Assembly (NCBI GenBank): GCA_028872015.1
Contig: JAGWLO010000002.1
Location: forward strand, 62,001-126,000
DNA from: Burkholderiales bacterium
GTDB lineage: Bacteria > Pseudomonadota > Gammaproteobacteria > Burkholderiales > Burkholderiaceae_C
DNA length: 64,000 bases
Reading direction: 5' to 3'
Below are positions 43,973 to 54,635 of the stretch, in pieces. The position numbers and the translations under genes were made by a program. The notes below the pieces were generated by a model. It saw only the letters and a program-made list of their open reading frames with translations. It made no database searches and had not been told where the DNA came from. How positions within the stretch are numbered: position 1 is the stretch's first letter; each line of letters begins with the position of its first letter.

Positions 43973-46134
43973 TCGAAGAACACCGTGGCCAGGGGCGGCA
44001 CGTCGAGCAGGATCGAATGCGCCCGGCCATGCGCAGGCAGGGCGTCGGTGCTGGCCGCCCCCAGCGGCGTGCCGACATTGCTGCCGCCGTAGAAGCGAGA
44101 GTCGGTGTTCAGCCGCTCGTGCCAGCGGCCGGCGGCCGGCACGCCGAGGCGAAAGCCTGCGTGCACCACGGGCGCGAAATTGCACAGCACCAGCATCATC
44201 TGGCCGCCGCGGCCCTTGCGCACGAAGCTGAGCAGGCTGCGCGCGGCATCGCCATGGTCGATCCACTCGAAGCCGGCGGCGTCGCAGTCCTGGCCGTACA
44301 GCGCCGGGCTGGCGCGGTACAGGCGGTTGAGATCGCGCACCAGCCGCTGCACGCCGGCATGCTCGGCCTGCTGCAGCAGGTGCCAGTCGATGCTGGCGTC
44401 GAAGGCCCACTCGCGTTCCTGGGCGAACTCGCAGCCCATGAACAGCAGCTTCTTGCCCGGGTGGCCCCACATGTAGCCGTAGTAGGCGCGCAGGTTGGCC
44501 AGCTGCTGCCAGCGGTCGCCCGGCATCTTGGCCAGCATCGAGCCCTTGCCGTGCACGACCTCGTCGTGCGAGATCGGCAGCATGAAGTTCTCGTTGAAGG
44601 CGTAGACCAGGCCGAAGGTCATCTCGCTGTGGTGCCAGGCGCGGTGGATGGGGTCGCGCGCCATGTACTGCAGCGTGTCGTGCATCCAACCCATGTTCCA
44701 CTTGAAGTGGAAGCCCAGGCCGCCGGCATAGGTGGGGCGCGAGACCGCGGGGTAGGCGGTCGACTCCTCGGCCAGCGTCATCGCCTGGGGGCGCTCGGCA
44801 CCGACGACTTCGTTCACCCGCTTGACGAAGGCGATGGCCTCCAGGTTCTCGCGCCCGCCCTGGGCGTTGGGGATCCACTCGCCGGCCTTGCGGCTGTAGT
44901 CGCGGTACAGCATCGAGGCCACCGCATCGACGCGCAGGCCGTCGACGCCGAAGCGCTCGAGCCAGTACAGCGCGTTGCCGACGAGGAAGTTGCGCACCTC
45001 GGTGCGGCCGAAGTTGTAGATGAGGGTGTTCCAGTCGTTGTGGAAGCCCTCGCGCGGGTCGGCGTACTCGTACAGATGGGTGCCGTCGAACTGCGCCAGC
45101 CCCCAGGCGTCGGTGGGAAAGTGCGCGGGCACCCAGTCCAGGATCACGCCCACGCCGGCCTCGTGCGCGCGGGCGACGAAGCGGCGCAGCCCCGCCGGGT
45201 CGCCATAGCGCGCCGTGGGCGCGAACAGGCCCAGCGTCTGGTAACCCCAGGAGCCGTCGAACGGGTGCTCGCTCACCGGCAGCAGCTCGAGGTGGGTGAA
45301 CCCCATGTCTTGGGCGTAGGGCACCAGCGTGGCGGCGAGCTCGTCCCAGTCGAGCCAGCGGTTGCCCTCCTCGGGCTTGCGTCGCCAGCTGCCCAGGTGC
45401 ACTTCGTAGACGGTGATCGGCGCGTCCAGGGCATTGGCCGCGGCGCGCTCACTGCTGGGGGGCACGGTGGCGGGCAGGTCGGCCACGATGCTGGCCGTGG
45501 CGGGCCGCAGCTCGGCCCGCCGCGCGTAGGGGTCGGCCTTCTGCGGCAGCAGCCGGCCGTCGCGGTCGAGCAGTTCGAACTTGTAGCGCGCGCCGTGGCC
45601 CACGCCGGGCAGGAACAACTCCCACACGCCGCACTCGCGGCGCAGGCGCATCGGGTGGCGCCTGCCGTCCCAGAAATTGAAGTCGCCGACGACACTGACC
45701 CGCGAGGCGTTCGGCGCCCAGACCGCAAAGCCGGTGCCGGCCACGCCGTCCATGTCGCGCGGCACGGCGCCCAGGATCTCGAACGGCCGCAGGTGCGAGC
45801 CTTCGCCCAGCAGCCAGGCGTCGAGCTCGCCCAGCAGCGGACCGAAGCGGTAGGGGTCTTCGATCAGCGATTCGGTGCCGCCGGACCAGCGCACCCGCAG
45901 CTGGTAGTGCGGCGCGTGGGCGGGCAGGCGCACCGGCCCTTCGAAGAGACCCTCGGGCTGCTGCATCGCCAACGGCCAGGCCTGCGCGCCGGCCACCACC
46001 TGCACCCCCACGGCGCCAGGCAGGAAGGCGCAGACCGTGGTCTGGCCATCGGGCCGGCGATGCGGGCCGAGGACCGAGAAGGGGTCGGCGTGGCGGCCGC
46101 TGAGCAGGGCCCGGCTGGCTTCGGCGCTGGGCAT
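43960..46134 (-). CDS. glgB: 1,4-alpha-glucan branching enzyme GlgB (GH13_9)
   Basis: 724 residues. The N-terminal double CBM48 region includes [20 protein letters not shown] and [20 protein letters not shown]. Catalytic residues of the GH13 barrel are the nucleophile in [20 protein letters not shown], the acid in [17 protein letters not shown] and the third Asp in [18 protein letters not shown]-terminal all-beta domain ends FFEWTA. It makes alpha-1,6 branches in glycogen. The ATG at 46134 lies 10 bp after the glgP stop; the longer frame upstream is inside glgP. Confidence 0.96.
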   Translation of the reverse strand: MPSAEASRALLSGRHADPFSVLGPHRRPDGQTTVCAFLPGAVGVQVVAGAQAWPLAMQQPEGLFEGPVRLPAHAPHYQLRVRWSGGTESLIEDPYRFGPLLGELDAWLLGEGSHLRPFEILGAVPRDMDGVAGTGFAVWAPNASRVSVVGDFNFWDGRRHPMRLRRECGVWELFLPGVGHGARYKFELLDRDGRLLPQKADPYARRAELRPATASIVADLPATVPPSSERAAANALDAPITVYEVHLGSWRRKPEEGNRWLDWDELAATLVPYAQDMGFTHLELLPVSEHPFDGSWGYQTLGLFAPTARYGDPAGLRRFVARAHEAGVGVILDWVPAHFPTDAWGLAQFDGTHLYEYADPREGFHNDWNTLIYNFGRTEVRNFLVGNALYWLERFGVDGLRVDAVASMLYRDYSRKAGEWIPNAQGGRENLEAIAFVKRVNEVVGAERPQAMTLAEESTAYPAVSRPTYAGGLGFHFKWNMGWMHDTLQYMARDPIHRAWHHSEMTFGLVYAFNENFMLPISHDEVVHGKGSMLAKMPGDRWQQLANLRAYYGYMWGHPGKKLLFMGCEFAQEREWAFDASIDWHLLQQAEHAGVQRLVRDLNRLYRASPALYGQDCDAAGFEWIDHGDAARSLLSFVRKGRGGQMMLVLCNFAPVVHAGFRLGVPAAGRWHERLNTDSRFYGGSNVGTPLGAASTDALPAHGRAHSILLDVPPLATVFFEWTA

Positions 46135-46144
46135 GCGGGCGGGG

Positions 46145-48625
46145 TCAGGCCTGGGCTGCCAGGCCCCACACCTCGCGCGCGTACTCGCTGATCGTGCGGT
46201 CGGAGGAGAACCAGCCCATGCCGGCCACGTTGGCGATAGCCTTGCGCGCCCAGGCCTGCGGGTCCCGATAGAGGGCGTCGACCCGCGCCTGGGTGGCAAC
46301 GTAGCTGTCGAAGTCGGCCAGCAACATGTAAGGGTCGCCGCCCCACAGCAGCGCATCGACCAGCGCGCGGTAGCGGCCGGGCTCGTCCTCGCTGAACTGG
46401 CCACCGCCGATCGCATCGAGCACCGCCCGGATGCGCGGCTGGCCCTCGTACAGCCGCAGCGGCTGGTAGCCCGCGCTGCGGCTGGCCTGCACCTGGGCCG
46501 TCGACAGGCCGAAGATGAAGATGTTGTCGTCGCCCACCTGCTGGCGGATCTCGATGTTGGCGCCGTCGTCCGTGCCGATCGTGAGCGCTCCGTTCAGCGC
46601 CAGCTTCATGTTGCCGGTGCCGCTGGCTTCGGTGCCGGCGGTGGAGATCTGCTCGGACAGGTCGGCCCCGGGCATGACGACCTCGGCCACCGAGACGCCG
46701 TAGTTCGGCACGAACACCAGCTTCAGGCGGCCGTGCAGCCGGGCGTCGTTGTTGATGACCTGGCCCACGTCGTGGATGAGCCGGATCACGTTCTTCGCCG
46801 CCACGTAGCTCGATGCCGCCTTGCCGGCGAAGACGACCGTGCGCGGCACCCATCCTTGGCCGTCGGGGCCATCCGGGTCGGCCAGCATCGCCTGGTAGCG
46901 CGCCACGACCTGCAGCACGTTGAGCAGTTGGCGCTTGTATTCGTGGATGCGCTTGACCTGGACGTCGAACAGGCTGGCCGGATCGACCACCCAGCCGGTG
47001 CTGGCGCGGATGTGCTCGGCCAGACGCGCCTTGTTGGCCTGCTTGACGGCCAGGAAGGCGCTGCGGAAATCGCTGCGGTCGGCATGCGGCGCCAGGCGTT
47101 TCAACTGCCCCAGATCGAGCCGCCAGCCGCTGCCGATGGTGGCGTCGATCAGCGAGGCCAGGCTCGGGTTGGCTTGCGCCAGCCAACGCCGCGGCGTCAC
47201 GCCGTTGGTCATGTTGGTGAAGCGCTCGGGCCACAGGCTGGCGAAGTCGGCGAAGATGGTCTGCACCAGCAGGTCGGAGTGCAGCGCCGAGACACCGTTG
47301 ATCTTGTGACTGCCGACGATGGACAGGTGGGCCATGCGCACCCGCCGTTCGCCCGTCTCGTCGATCAGCGAGAGCCGGCGCAGGTACTCGTTGTCGCCCG
47401 GCCGGTGCGCGGCGGCCATGGCCAGGAACTCGGCATTGATGCGGAAGATGATCTCCAGGTGCCGCGGCAGCACCTGCTGCAGCAAGGCCACGGGCCAGGT
47501 CTCCAGCGCCTCGGGCATCAGCGTGTGGTTGGTGTAGCTGAACACCTGCTTCGTCATCGCCCAGGCCGCCGGCCAGCCGAAGCCGTGCTCGTCCACCAGC
47601 AGCCGCATCAGCTCGGCCACGCCGATGGCGGGGTGGGTGTCGTTGAGGTGGATGGCCACCTTGTCGGGCAGGTTGGCCAGGCTGCCGTGCTCTTGCAGGT
47701 GGCGCGCCAGGATGTCCTGGATCGACGCGCTGGTGAAGAAGTACTCCTGGCGCAGCCGCAGCTCGCGGCCGGCCGGCGTGCTGTCGTTGGGGTACAGCAC
47801 CCACGAGATGTTCTCGTACTCGTTCTTGAACTCGGCCGCGCGCGCGTAGTCGCCCGAGTTGAAGGCGTGCAGGTCGATCTGCGCCGGTGCCACCGCCTTC
47901 CACAGGCGCAGCGTGCTCACGCGCTGCGTGCCGTGGCCCGGGATGACCATGTCGTAGGCCTTGGCGTTGACCTCGCCGGCGTGGCGCCAGGTAGGTCGGT
48001 TGTGCGTACTCGAGCCGGGGTCGGCAGCAGGCTCGACCCAGCCGCCGAAACGCACCGGGTAGTGCACGCCGCTGCGCGGGAACTCCCAGGGCGTGCCGTC
48101 CTCGAGCCAGGGGTCGGGGTACTCGAACTGCCGGCCGCCCTGGATCGCCTGCTTGAACATGCCGAACTCGTAGCGGATGCCGTAGCCGAACGAGGGCAGC
48201 CCGAGGGTGGCCATCGAATCGAGGAAGCACGCTGCCAGCCGGCCCAGGCCGCCGTTGCCCAGCGCGGCATCGGGCTCCTGGGCCACCAGGTCTTCCAGCG
48301 CGCCGGCGTGGGCGCGCGCGGCGTTGCCCATCTCGCCCTTGATCTCCAGCGCCGCCAGGGCGTTGGACAGGGTGCGGCCGATCAGGAACTCCATGGAGAG
48401 GTAGTACACCCGGCGCGCCTTGGCGGCGCGGTCCGCCGCCTGCGCGGCGACCCAGCGTTGGGACAACCGCTCTCTGGCCACCTGCGCCACCGCGAGCATC
48501 ATCTCGGTCGGGCTGGCCGCGCGCGGCTCGACCCCGACGGTGGACAGCAGATGGCTCTCGACCGATGCGGCGCACGCGTCCGCAATCGTGCCGGGATCGG
48601 CGGTGGAGGTGGTGCTAGGCTGCAT
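46145..48625 (-). CDS. glgP: Glycogen/starch/alpha-glucan phosphorylase GlgP
   Basis: 826 residues. The N-terminal domain has [37 protein letters not shown] and [12 protein letters not shown]. The C-terminal domain has [13 protein letters not shown] and the PLP-binding Lys in [20 protein letters not shown]. It releases glucose 1-phosphate from glycogen. The ATG at 48625 ([12 protein letters not shown]) is preferred; a further 29 residues upstream are possible but look like basic non-coding sequence. It heads the leftward block glgP-glgB-glgX-malQ. Confidence 0.96.
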   Translation of the reverse strand: MQPSTTSTADPGTIADACAASVESHLLSTVGVEPRAASPTEMMLAVAQVARERLSQRWVAAQAADRAAKARRVYYLSMEFLIGRTLSNALAALEIKGEMGNAARAHAGALEDLVAQEPDAALGNGGLGRLAACFLDSMATLGLPSFGYGIRYEFGMFKQAIQGGRQFEYPDPWLEDGTPWEFPRSGVHYPVRFGGWVEPAADPGSSTHNRPTWRHAGEVNAKAYDMVIPGHGTQRVSTLRLWKAVAPAQIDLHAFNSGDYARAAEFKNEYENISWVLYPNDSTPAGRELRLRQEYFFTSASIQDILARHLQEHGSLANLPDKVAIHLNDTHPAIGVAELMRLLVDEHGFGWPAAWAMTKQVFSYTNHTLMPEALETWPVALLQQVLPRHLEIIFRINAEFLAMAAAHRPGDNEYLRRLSLIDETGERRVRMAHLSIVGSHKINGVSALHSDLLVQTIFADFASLWPERFTNMTNGVTPRRWLAQANPSLASLIDATIGSGWRLDLGQLKRLAPHADRSDFRSAFLAVKQANKARLAEHIRASTGWVVDPASLFDVQVKRIHEYKRQLLNVLQVVARYQAMLADPDGPDGQGWVPRTVVFAGKAASSYVAAKNVIRLIHDVGQVINNDARLHGRLKLVFVPNYGVSVAEVVMPGADLSEQISTAGTEASGTGNMKLALNGALTIGTDDGANIEIRQQVGDDNIFIFGLSTAQVQASRSAGYQPLRLYEGQPRIRAVLDAIGGGQFSEDEPGRYRALVDALLWGGDPYMLLADFDSYVATQARVDALYRDPQAWARKAIANVAGMGWFSSDRTISEYAREVWGLAAQA

Positions 48626-48932
48626 GCGAACGGGCGGCGGTGCTGCTCGGGCAGCAGGCGCGAGGTGACGGGGTTGCCGGTGAGTTTCACTGAATCGGCG
48701 GGGCGCCGTCAATGGCTGGGACTGGTCTTCTATGTAGTTCGCCTACACAACGGTCTTCGCTCAGATGCTGCTCATCTGCCATTCTGAAAAAATATCTGAA
48801 TTGCGATAACAGTTTATACTGCATATTGAATGTAACACATCAACTATTGACCAACGAGAAGATCGCCTTTCTGGCGAAATCGAATCTCCAACGGATGTAA
48901 TTTTGTTGCATCAACGCCAACAGGAACGCAGC
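48626..48932. promoter_or_regulatory. AT-rich divergent control region between glgP and glgC
   Basis: 307 bp without a gene. The first half (to about 48770) has the usual high GC. Bases about 48775-48905 are strikingly AT-rich, with TATACT at 48815-48820 and TTGCGA at 48801-48806 followed 17 bp later by TATTGA, weak sigma-70-like elements for glgC. No clear inverted-repeat operator or riboswitch was recognised. The ribosome site AGGAA lies 7 bp before the glgC ATG. The region probably sets the balance between degradation (left) and synthesis (right). Confidence 0.5.
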
Positions 48933-50198
48933 ATGAAGTCGATCGATGTGGCCCAGGGCCTGGACCTCCCCAGGCGCTCCGTGGCCCTGGTTCTGGCCGG
49001 TGGGCGCGGCAGCCGCTTGAAGAACCTGACCGACACGCGGGCCAAGCCGGCGGTGTATTTCGGCGGCAAGTTCCGCATCGTCGACTTCGCGCTGTCGAAC
49101 TGCATGAACTCGGGCATCCGGCGCATCGGCGTGATCACCCAGTACAAGAGCCACAGCCTGCTGCGCCACCTGCAGCGAGGCTGGGCGTTCCTGAAGAGCG
49201 AGATGAACGAGTTCGTCGACCTGCTGCCGGCGCAGCAGCGGGTGGACGAGGACAGCTGGTACCGCGGCACCGCCGACGCCGTCTACCAGAACCAGGACAT
49301 CGTGGCCGCGTACCGCGCCGACTACGTGGTGGTGCTGGCCGGCGACCATGTCTACAAGCAGAACTACGCCCTCATGCTGGCCGACCACGTGGCCCAGGGG
49401 GGGGAGTGCACGGTGGGCTGCATCGAGGTGGCGCAGGCCGAAGCCACGGCGTTCGGCGTGATGGCCGTGGACCGGCAGCGCCGCATCGTCGACTTCGTCG
49501 AGAAGCCAGCGCTGCCGCCCGAGATTCCGGGCCGGCCGGGGCGCTCGCTGGCCAGCATGGGCATCTACATCTTCAACGCCCGGGCGCTGTTCCGCGAGCT
49601 CGAGCGCGACATGGCCGACCCTGAATCCAGCCACGACTTCGGCAAGGACATCATCCCGAAGATGGTGCGCCAGGGCGTGGCGGTGGCGCACCCGTTCGAG
49701 CTCAGCTGCGTGGGCGGCAAGCCCGGCCATGCACCGTACTGGCGCGACGTCGGCACGATCGACGCCTACTGGGACGCCAACATCGACCTCACCGCCACCG
49801 ACCCACTGCTGAACCTGTACGACACCAACTGGCCGATCTGGACCTACCAGCCGCAGCTGCCGCCGGCCAAGTTCGTGCACAACGAGCCCGACCGTCGCGG
49901 CATGGCCATCGAGTCGCTGGCCTCGGGCGGCTGCATCGTCTCGGGCTCGGTGTTCCGCTCGGTGCTGTTCTCGCTGGTGCGGGTGCACTCGTACTCGTCC
50001 GTGAACTGGAGCGTGCTGTTGCCGGGGGTGCAGATCGGCCGCCATGCCCGGATCACGCGGGCTGTGATCGACCGCGATTGCGTCATCCCCGACCACCTCG
50101 TCGTCGGCGAGGACCCCGAGGCCGACGCCCGACGCTTCTACCGCACCGAGTCCGGCATCACGTTGATCACGCGGGACATGCTGCGGCGGCTGGCGTGA
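48933..50198 (+). CDS. glgC: Glucose-1-phosphate adenylyltransferase (ADP-glucose pyrophosphorylase)
   Basis: 421 residues. The nucleotidyltransferase start is [20 protein letters not shown], with [33 protein letters not shown] and the substrate-binding [20 protein letters not shown] followed by SMGIYIF. The C-terminal left-handed beta-helix includes the allosteric region. It makes ADP-glucose, the committed step of bacterial glycogen synthesis, and is the usual control point. The ATG at 48933 is preferred over a TTG 10 codons upstream because of the AGGAA ribosome site. glgA follows after 14 bp. Confidence 0.97.
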   Translation: MKSIDVAQGLDLPRRSVALVLAGGRGSRLKNLTDTRAKPAVYFGGKFRIVDFALSNCMNSGIRRIGVITQYKSHSLLRHLQRGWAFLKSEMNEFVDLLPAQQRVDEDSWYRGTADAVYQNQDIVAAYRADYVVVLAGDHVYKQNYALMLADHVAQGGECTVGCIEVAQAEATAFGVMAVDRQRRIVDFVEKPALPPEIPGRPGRSLASMGIYIFNARALFRELERDMADPESSHDFGKDIIPKMVRQGVAVAHPFELSCVGGKPGHAPYWRDVGTIDAYWDANIDLTATDPLLNLYDTNWPIWTYQPQLPPAKFVHNEPDRRGMAIESLASGGCIVSGSVFRSVLFSLVRVHSYSSVNWSVLLPGVQIGRHARITRAVIDRDCVIPDHLVVGEDPEADARRFYRTESGITLITRDMLRRLA

Positions 50199-50212
50199 CG
50201 GCGCCGCGAGCG

Positions 50213-51667
50213 ATGCGGGTCCTGCACGTCGCGGCCGAGGTCTTCCCGCTGGTCAAGACCGGCGGCCTGGCCGACGTGGTCGCGGCCCTGCCGGTGGCGC
50301 TGGCCGAGCAGGGCGCCGACGTGCGCCTGCTGCTGCCGGGTCTGCCGGCCGTCATGGAAGGCGTGCAGGGCGCGCGCACGGTGGTCGATGTCGGCGCCTG
50401 TTTCGGAGCCCTGCGGGTGCGCCTGCTGCTGGCCCGGCTGCCGGGCAGCAAGCTGCCCGTCTACGTGATCGACGCTCCCTACCTGTACCGCCGCGGCGGC
50501 AGCCCCTACCAGGACGGCGCCGGCGAGGAGTGGCCCGACAACCTGCAGCGATTCGCGCTGCTGGGCTGGCTGGCGGCCCACCTGGCGGCCGAGGATGCCG
50601 ACCCGCAATGGGCGCCCGACATCGTCCATGCCCACGACTGGCACGCCGCGATGGCCTGCGCCTACGTCGCCGAGCATGGACCGACCCGCGCGGCCACCGT
50701 GTTCACGGTCCACAACCTGGCCTTCCAGGGTCTGTTCCCGATGCACGACTGGCCCCTGCTCGGCCTGGCGTCGCGGCTGATGTCGCCGTCGGGCCTGGAG
50801 TTCCACGGCCAGTTCAGCTTCATGAAGGCCGGGCTGCAGTTCGCCCACCACGTGACCACGGTCAGCCCGACCTATGCGCACGAGATCGCGACGCACGAGT
50901 TCGGCTGCGGCCTCGACGGCGTGATCCGCAGCCGTGCCGGCAGCGTCAGCGGCATCCTCAATGGCATCGATGACGCGATCTGGAACCCTGCCACCGATCC
51001 CGCCATCGCCCAGCGTTACGACGCTGAGCGGCTGGCCGGCAAGCGCGCCTGCCGCCAGGCGCTGCAGGCCGAGCTGGGCCTGCAGCCCGATCCGCAGGCG
51101 CTGCTGCTGTCGGTGGTGAGCCGGCTCACCGCGCAGAAGGGCCTGGACCTGGTGCTGGCCGCATTGCCCGCGCTGGTGAGGGCGGGCGTGCAGCTCGTGG
51201 TGCAGGGCACCGGCGAGCCTGCGCTCGAAGCGGCGTTCGCGATGGCGCAGCAGGCGCATCCTGGACGCGTGCACGTGCACATCGGCTACGACGAGGCCCG
51301 GGCCCACCGCCTGATCGCCGGCGCCGACGGCATCGTCGTGCCCTCGCGCTTCGAGCCCTGCGGGCTGACGCAGATGTACGGGCTGCGCTACGGCACGCTG
51401 CCGCTGGTGCGGCGCGTGGGCGGCCTGGCCGACACCGTGGTCGACGCCAGCGACGAAGCGGTCACGCGCGGCCAGGCGACCGGCTTCGTCTTCGATGCGG
51501 CCACGCCGGCAGCGCTGGAGCGCTGCGCCCGGCGCGCGCTGGAGCTTCATGCCGATGCCCGCCGCTGGGCGGCAGTGCAGGCCACGGCGATGGCGCAGGA
51601 GTTGTCCTGGACGGGGTCGGCACGGCAGTATCTGACGCTGTATCAGCGCCTGGCACAGGCCCACTGA
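50213..51667 (+). CDS. glgA: Glycogen synthase (ADP-glucose)
   Basis: 484 residues of the GT5 family. The N-terminus [20 protein letters not shown] contains the KTGGL ADP-glucose-binding motif. Other marks are [46 protein letters not shown] and the C-terminal catalytic [20 protein letters not shown]. It extends the alpha-1,4-glucan. The ATG at 50213 is taken; a GTG at 50195 overlapping the glgC stop as GTGA would add six residues and could give coupled translation. Confidence 0.95.
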   Translation: MRVLHVAAEVFPLVKTGGLADVVAALPVALAEQGADVRLLLPGLPAVMEGVQGARTVVDVGACFGALRVRLLLARLPGSKLPVYVIDAPYLYRRGGSPYQDGAGEEWPDNLQRFALLGWLAAHLAAEDADPQWAPDIVHAHDWHAAMACAYVAEHGPTRAATVFTVHNLAFQGLFPMHDWPLLGLASRLMSPSGLEFHGQFSFMKAGLQFAHHVTTVSPTYAHEIATHEFGCGLDGVIRSRAGSVSGILNGIDDAIWNPATDPAIAQRYDAERLAGKRACRQALQAELGLQPDPQALLLSVVSRLTAQKGLDLVLAALPALVRAGVQLVVQGTGEPALEAAFAMAQQAHPGRVHVHIGYDEARAHRLIAGADGIVVPSRFEPCGLTQMYGLRYGTLPLVRRVGGLADTVVDASDEAVTRGQATGFVFDAATPAALERCARRALELHADARRWAAVQATAMAQELSWTGSARQYLTLYQRLAQAH

Positions 51668-51924
51668 CAGTCCTGCCGGTCGCACGCCGCTGACAGCTGG
51701 ACGCACCTCCCATTCGGCCTGCGGGCAAACACCCGTCATTGCCTGTTGCTGGCTCGTCATCGAACTGTCAGCATCGGCGGGCCAACGGCAATTCCGGGAG
51801 CACCGCGGAGCAGTTACGGCGGTCTGGCACCGGCCTGTCTTGCTTGTTGCGACGCGCTCGCTGCCGAAGGCAAGACGACCGCACGAGCGCCACAAGCGCA
51901 AGACCAACCACCCAAGGACTTCGA
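51668..51924 (+). other. Intergenic leader before a secreted protein gene
   Basis: 257 bp without a supported gene. The frame is open across much of it, but composition is lower in GC and no start with ribosome site is seen before 51925. A 7-bp inverted repeat GTCTTGC (51837-51843) / GCAAGAC (51870-51876) could form a hairpin in the leader. I see no recognisable promoter or terminator. Confidence 0.3.
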
Positions 51925-53562
51925 ATGCTGATTCGATCGACTCAATGTCCTCGAGCCGAGCAGGCGGCACAACCCAAGCTGCTCTTGCTCTCATCCTTCC
52001 TCGGTACCGCACTGGCCCTCGCGCTCGTGCCGGCCATGGCTCAGCCATCGGGCCCTGGGGCCGTGGAGGTCAGCCCTGCTGTCGCCCGCGCGGTCTCGCA
52101 GCCGCTGCGCGAAATGCCGGTCGCCCGACCGGGCATCGAGATGAAGCGAGAGCGCCCGATTCTGGCGGTGCCGCTGGCCCCGGGCCGCGAACAGGCGGAT
52201 CCGGTGGTGCAGTTGCAGGCGGGCCCGGCGGTCAGGACGACCCTGGGTCTCAACTTCGCGGGCGTGGGCTACGGAGACTACGGATTCACGCCCAATGCGG
52301 CCCCGCCCGATACCAACGGCGCCGTCGGCGCCACCCAGTATGTGCAGTGGGTGAATGAGTCGCTGGCGGTGTTCGACAAGTCCAGCGGCGCGATAGTGAA
52401 GGGCCCGGTCGCCGGCAACACGCTGTTCGCCAACTTGGGCGGCGCCTGCGCCAGCAACAACGACGGCGACCCGATCGTGCAGTACGACAAAGCCGCCAAT
52501 CGCTGGGTGCTGACGCAGTTCTCGGTCTCGACCACCCCCTACCTGCAATGCGTTGCGGTGTCGCAGACCTCGGACGCCACCGGGGCCTACAACCTGTACG
52601 CCTTCAGCTACGGCACGACGCAGTTCCCCGACTACCCGAAGCTGGGCGTCTGGGGCGATGCGTACTACATCACCTACAACATCTTCAACAACGGCCAGAC
52701 TTTCGGCGGCGCCAAGCTCTGCGCTTTCGATCGCGCCAAGATGCTGGCGGGAGCAGCCGCCACGCAGCAGTGCTTCCAGCTGAGCACCAGCTATGGCGGT
52801 GTGCTGCCGGTCGATCTGGATGGAGCCACGGCGCCACCCGCCGGCGCTCCGGCACCCTTCATCAACTTCGGTACCAACTCGCTGAATCTGTGGCGTTTCC
52901 ACACCGACTGGACGACCCCGGCGAACAGCACCCTCAGCGGACCGCTGAATGTCGCCGTGGCGGCCTTCACGCCCGCCTGCAGCGGCGGCACCTGCATCGC
53001 CCAGCCCGGCACCTCGAACCAGCTCGATTCGCTGGCTGACCGGCTGATGTACCGCTTCGCCTATCGCAACGGCACCACGGCCTCGGCCGCTGAAACGGCG
53101 GTGGTGAACCACTCGGTGAAGGTCAGCGGCAACAAGCGCAGCCAGGTGGCGGGCGTACGCTGGTACCAGCTGGGCAACCTCACCAGCGGGTCCCCCACCG
53201 TGCTGCAGCAGGGCACCTTCGCACCCGACGGCAACTCCCGCTGGATGGGCAGTATCGCCATGGACAAGGCGGGCAACATCGCGCTGGGCTACACCGTCTC
53301 AAGCGGCAGCGTGTACCCGAGCATGGCCATCACCGGGCGCGCGCCCACCGACGCCCCGGGCACGATGCAGGCCGAGAGCGTGCTGCTTGGCGGCACGGGC
53401 TCGCAGACCGGCAATCTGCACCGTTGGGGCGACTACAGCGCGATGACCGTGGACCCGGTCGACAACTGCACCTTCTACTTCACGACCGAGTACCTCAAGG
53501 CGTCGGGCTCGTTCAACTGGAGCACGCGTATCGCCTCGTTCAAGCTGCCTGGCTGCATCTAG
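51925..53562 (+). CDS. Secreted hypothetical protein
   Basis: 545 residues. A long signal peptide (basic start, then LLLLSSFLGTALALALVPAM) precedes the mature part. From about residue 110 the sequence is rich in Tyr, Trp, Asn, Gly and Thr (GVGYGDYGFTPNAAPPDTNG, AVGATQYVQWVNESLAVFDK), with paired cysteines late in the chain (ACSGGTC, DNC, GC at the end). The alternation of short aromatic strands suggests a beta-propeller or beta-rich exoprotein. I do not recognise a catalytic motif. It follows glgA but has its own leader, and a hairpin lies after it. Its codon use is less GC-biased than its neighbours. Confidence 0.7.
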   Translation: MLIRSTQCPRAEQAAQPKLLLLSSFLGTALALALVPAMAQPSGPGAVEVSPAVARAVSQPLREMPVARPGIEMKRERPILAVPLAPGREQADPVVQLQAGPAVRTTLGLNFAGVGYGDYGFTPNAAPPDTNGAVGATQYVQWVNESLAVFDKSSGAIVKGPVAGNTLFANLGGACASNNDGDPIVQYDKAANRWVLTQFSVSTTPYLQCVAVSQTSDATGAYNLYAFSYGTTQFPDYPKLGVWGDAYYITYNIFNNGQTFGGAKLCAFDRAKMLAGAAATQQCFQLSTSYGGVLPVDLDGATAPPAGAPAPFINFGTNSLNLWRFHTDWTTPANSTLSGPLNVAVAAFTPACSGGTCIAQPGTSNQLDSLADRLMYRFAYRNGTTASAAETAVVNHSVKVSGNKRSQVAGVRWYQLGNLTSGSPTVLQQGTFAPDGNSRWMGSIAMDKAGNIALGYTVSSGSVYPSMAITGRAPTDAPGTMQAESVLLGGTGSQTGNLHRWGDYSAMTVDPVDNCTFYFTTEYLKASGSFNWSTRIASFKLPGCI

Positions 53563-53577
53563 GCCTAAGGACATGCG

Positions 53578-53599
53578 AAGTGGCCCTGCGGGGCCACTT
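53578..53599 (+). terminator. Terminator-like hairpin after the secreted protein gene
   Basis: A perfect 9-bp stem AAGTGGCCC/GGGCCACTT with loop TGCG, 15 bp after the TAG stop. The following bases (GTCCATTG) hold only a few T, so termination may be weak or aided. It marks the last chromosomal feature before the integrated element. Confidence 0.6.
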
Positions 53600-53663
53600 G
53601 TCCATTGTGGGTCCGAGATAGCGGGGGAGGGCCGTCAAGCCGTATCGCCGGCGCAGGCCGGAG

Positions 53664-53694
53664 CGTACAAACAGGCCAAGCGGCGGAAGGGGCG
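53664..53694. repeat. Distal attachment repeat (att) of the integrative element
   Basis: CGTACAAA, three bases, then GCCAAGCGGCGGAAGGGGCG (53675-53694). The 20-base block is identical to 57691-57710 next to tRNA-Ser, and the 8-base block is identical too; only two of 31 positions differ. Bases 53684-53694 copy the last 11 bases of the tRNA gene region on the minus strand. Confidence 0.9.
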
Positions 53695-53746
53695 TCGTAC
53701 AAACACGACACTTTACCTAGGTGAATGCTCGATTCTGCCCCTCGGT

Positions 53747-53767
53747 TTGTACGGTCGCTTGTACGGT
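53747..53767 (+). repeat. Paired TTGTACGGT motifs near the distal att (candidate arm-type sites)
   Basis: Two exact TTGTACGGT copies start at 53747 and 53759, 12 bp apart. The same motif recurs with the same 12-bp spacing at the integrase end (57541 and 57553). Related inverted copies occur at 53662-53670 and 53694-53702. The placement resembles arm-type integrase or excisionase sites. Confidence 0.6.
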
Positions 53768-53849
53768 TTCGGGTGCCCGTGCAAGCAGGATTCGAACAGG
53801 GCCGCCCCTGGGTCGAGCGCAATAGTCCCGGCGTCGCCGCACGCGGCCA

Positions 53850-54617
53850 TCAGTCCGCCGATCCCTGACGCCTGGACAGCTCGACGCGCCACGCCTTGAC
53901 GATCCGCCGGGGCAGATAGGTGTACTTAAGCACCTCGTCGAGGATCTCCGGGCGCAAGTAGAGCGGCGAATTGCCGCCCTCGATATATCCGTGCAGCTTC
54001 ACCGTCTTGCGCCGCGACAGGCCGAAGTAGAGGTTCTGCCAGACCAGGGCCTTCCGTGCAGGGTGCTCGCGATCATCGATGACTCGCTCAAGCCACCCGT
54101 CCGTGACGCACGTGTCCTTGGGTGAGTTCTCTGCGGCGTGAGCGATCCGGGCAAGCATTGGCTCTGGCAGGTTCCGCGGACCGTCGCGGGGATCCACTTC
54201 CCAGTCGAGGATTTGGCAGTACCTCCGGAGCTCAGAGACTGCAAGGTCCAGCCGCGCAACTTCGAAGGGCTCATTCGCGTAGGACACCTCGAAGTAGCGG
54301 AACTCGGCCCCAGACTCCAGCCGCTCGATGAGGCGCTGCGCGCCGCCGGAGAGAGCGATCTTGAATTTCCCCGCCGCAGCGAGTAGGTCGAGGGCGCCCG
54401 AGACTTCGTGGCCCAACCGCTGGGCCGGTATCCGGTTCAGGAGGAGTATTCCCTTGGCGTACTTCTCGAGGCAATGCAGCGCCGACCACTGGAACTGAGG
54501 AACGAGCCTCGCCCGATAGGCTAAGCGCGCATGGATGTAGTCTCGGTCCGCAGTGTCGCGAAAGGATCGGATCGCGAAGTCGTTGAGCAGCAGCCTGACG
54601 GAGTTGGTCTCTGACAT
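53850..54617 (-). CDS. HEPN-like domain protein of unknown function
   Basis: 255 residues, no signal peptide or TM. The N-terminal 100 residues follow the HEPN pattern: FRDTADRDYIHARLAYRARL, then FQWSALHCLEKYAKGILLLN, and a GHEVSGALDLL segment in place of the usual HDL helix. HEPN proteins are often RNases or partners in toxin-antitoxin and defence modules. A clear internal Rx4-6H active site is not certain; a candidate RKTVKLH (R-x5-H) lies near the C-terminus. The rest has no recognisable family. It is the last cargo gene of the island, in a more AT-rich stretch with atypical codon use, which fits recent transfer. Confidence 0.6.
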   Translation of the reverse strand: MSETNSVRLLLNDFAIRSFRDTADRDYIHARLAYRARLVPQFQWSALHCLEKYAKGILLLNRIPAQRLGHEVSGALDLLAAAGKFKIALSGGAQRLIERLESGAEFRYFEVSYANEPFEVARLDLAVSELRRYCQILDWEVDPRDGPRNLPEPMLARIAHAAENSPKDTCVTDGWLERVIDDREHPARKALVWQNLYFGLSRRKTVKLHGYIEGGNSPLYLRPEILDEVLKYTYLPRRIVKAWRVELSRRQGSAD

Positions 54618-54635
54618 TCCGCGAAGGCCGGCCTT

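Noticed and set aside
53785-53815. tRNA-like fragment (GGATTCGAAC) near the distal att
   Set aside because: Only the T-loop motif is present; no stems pair around it and no acceptor or anticodon arm can be built, so it is not a tRNA gene. It may be chance or decayed tRNA.
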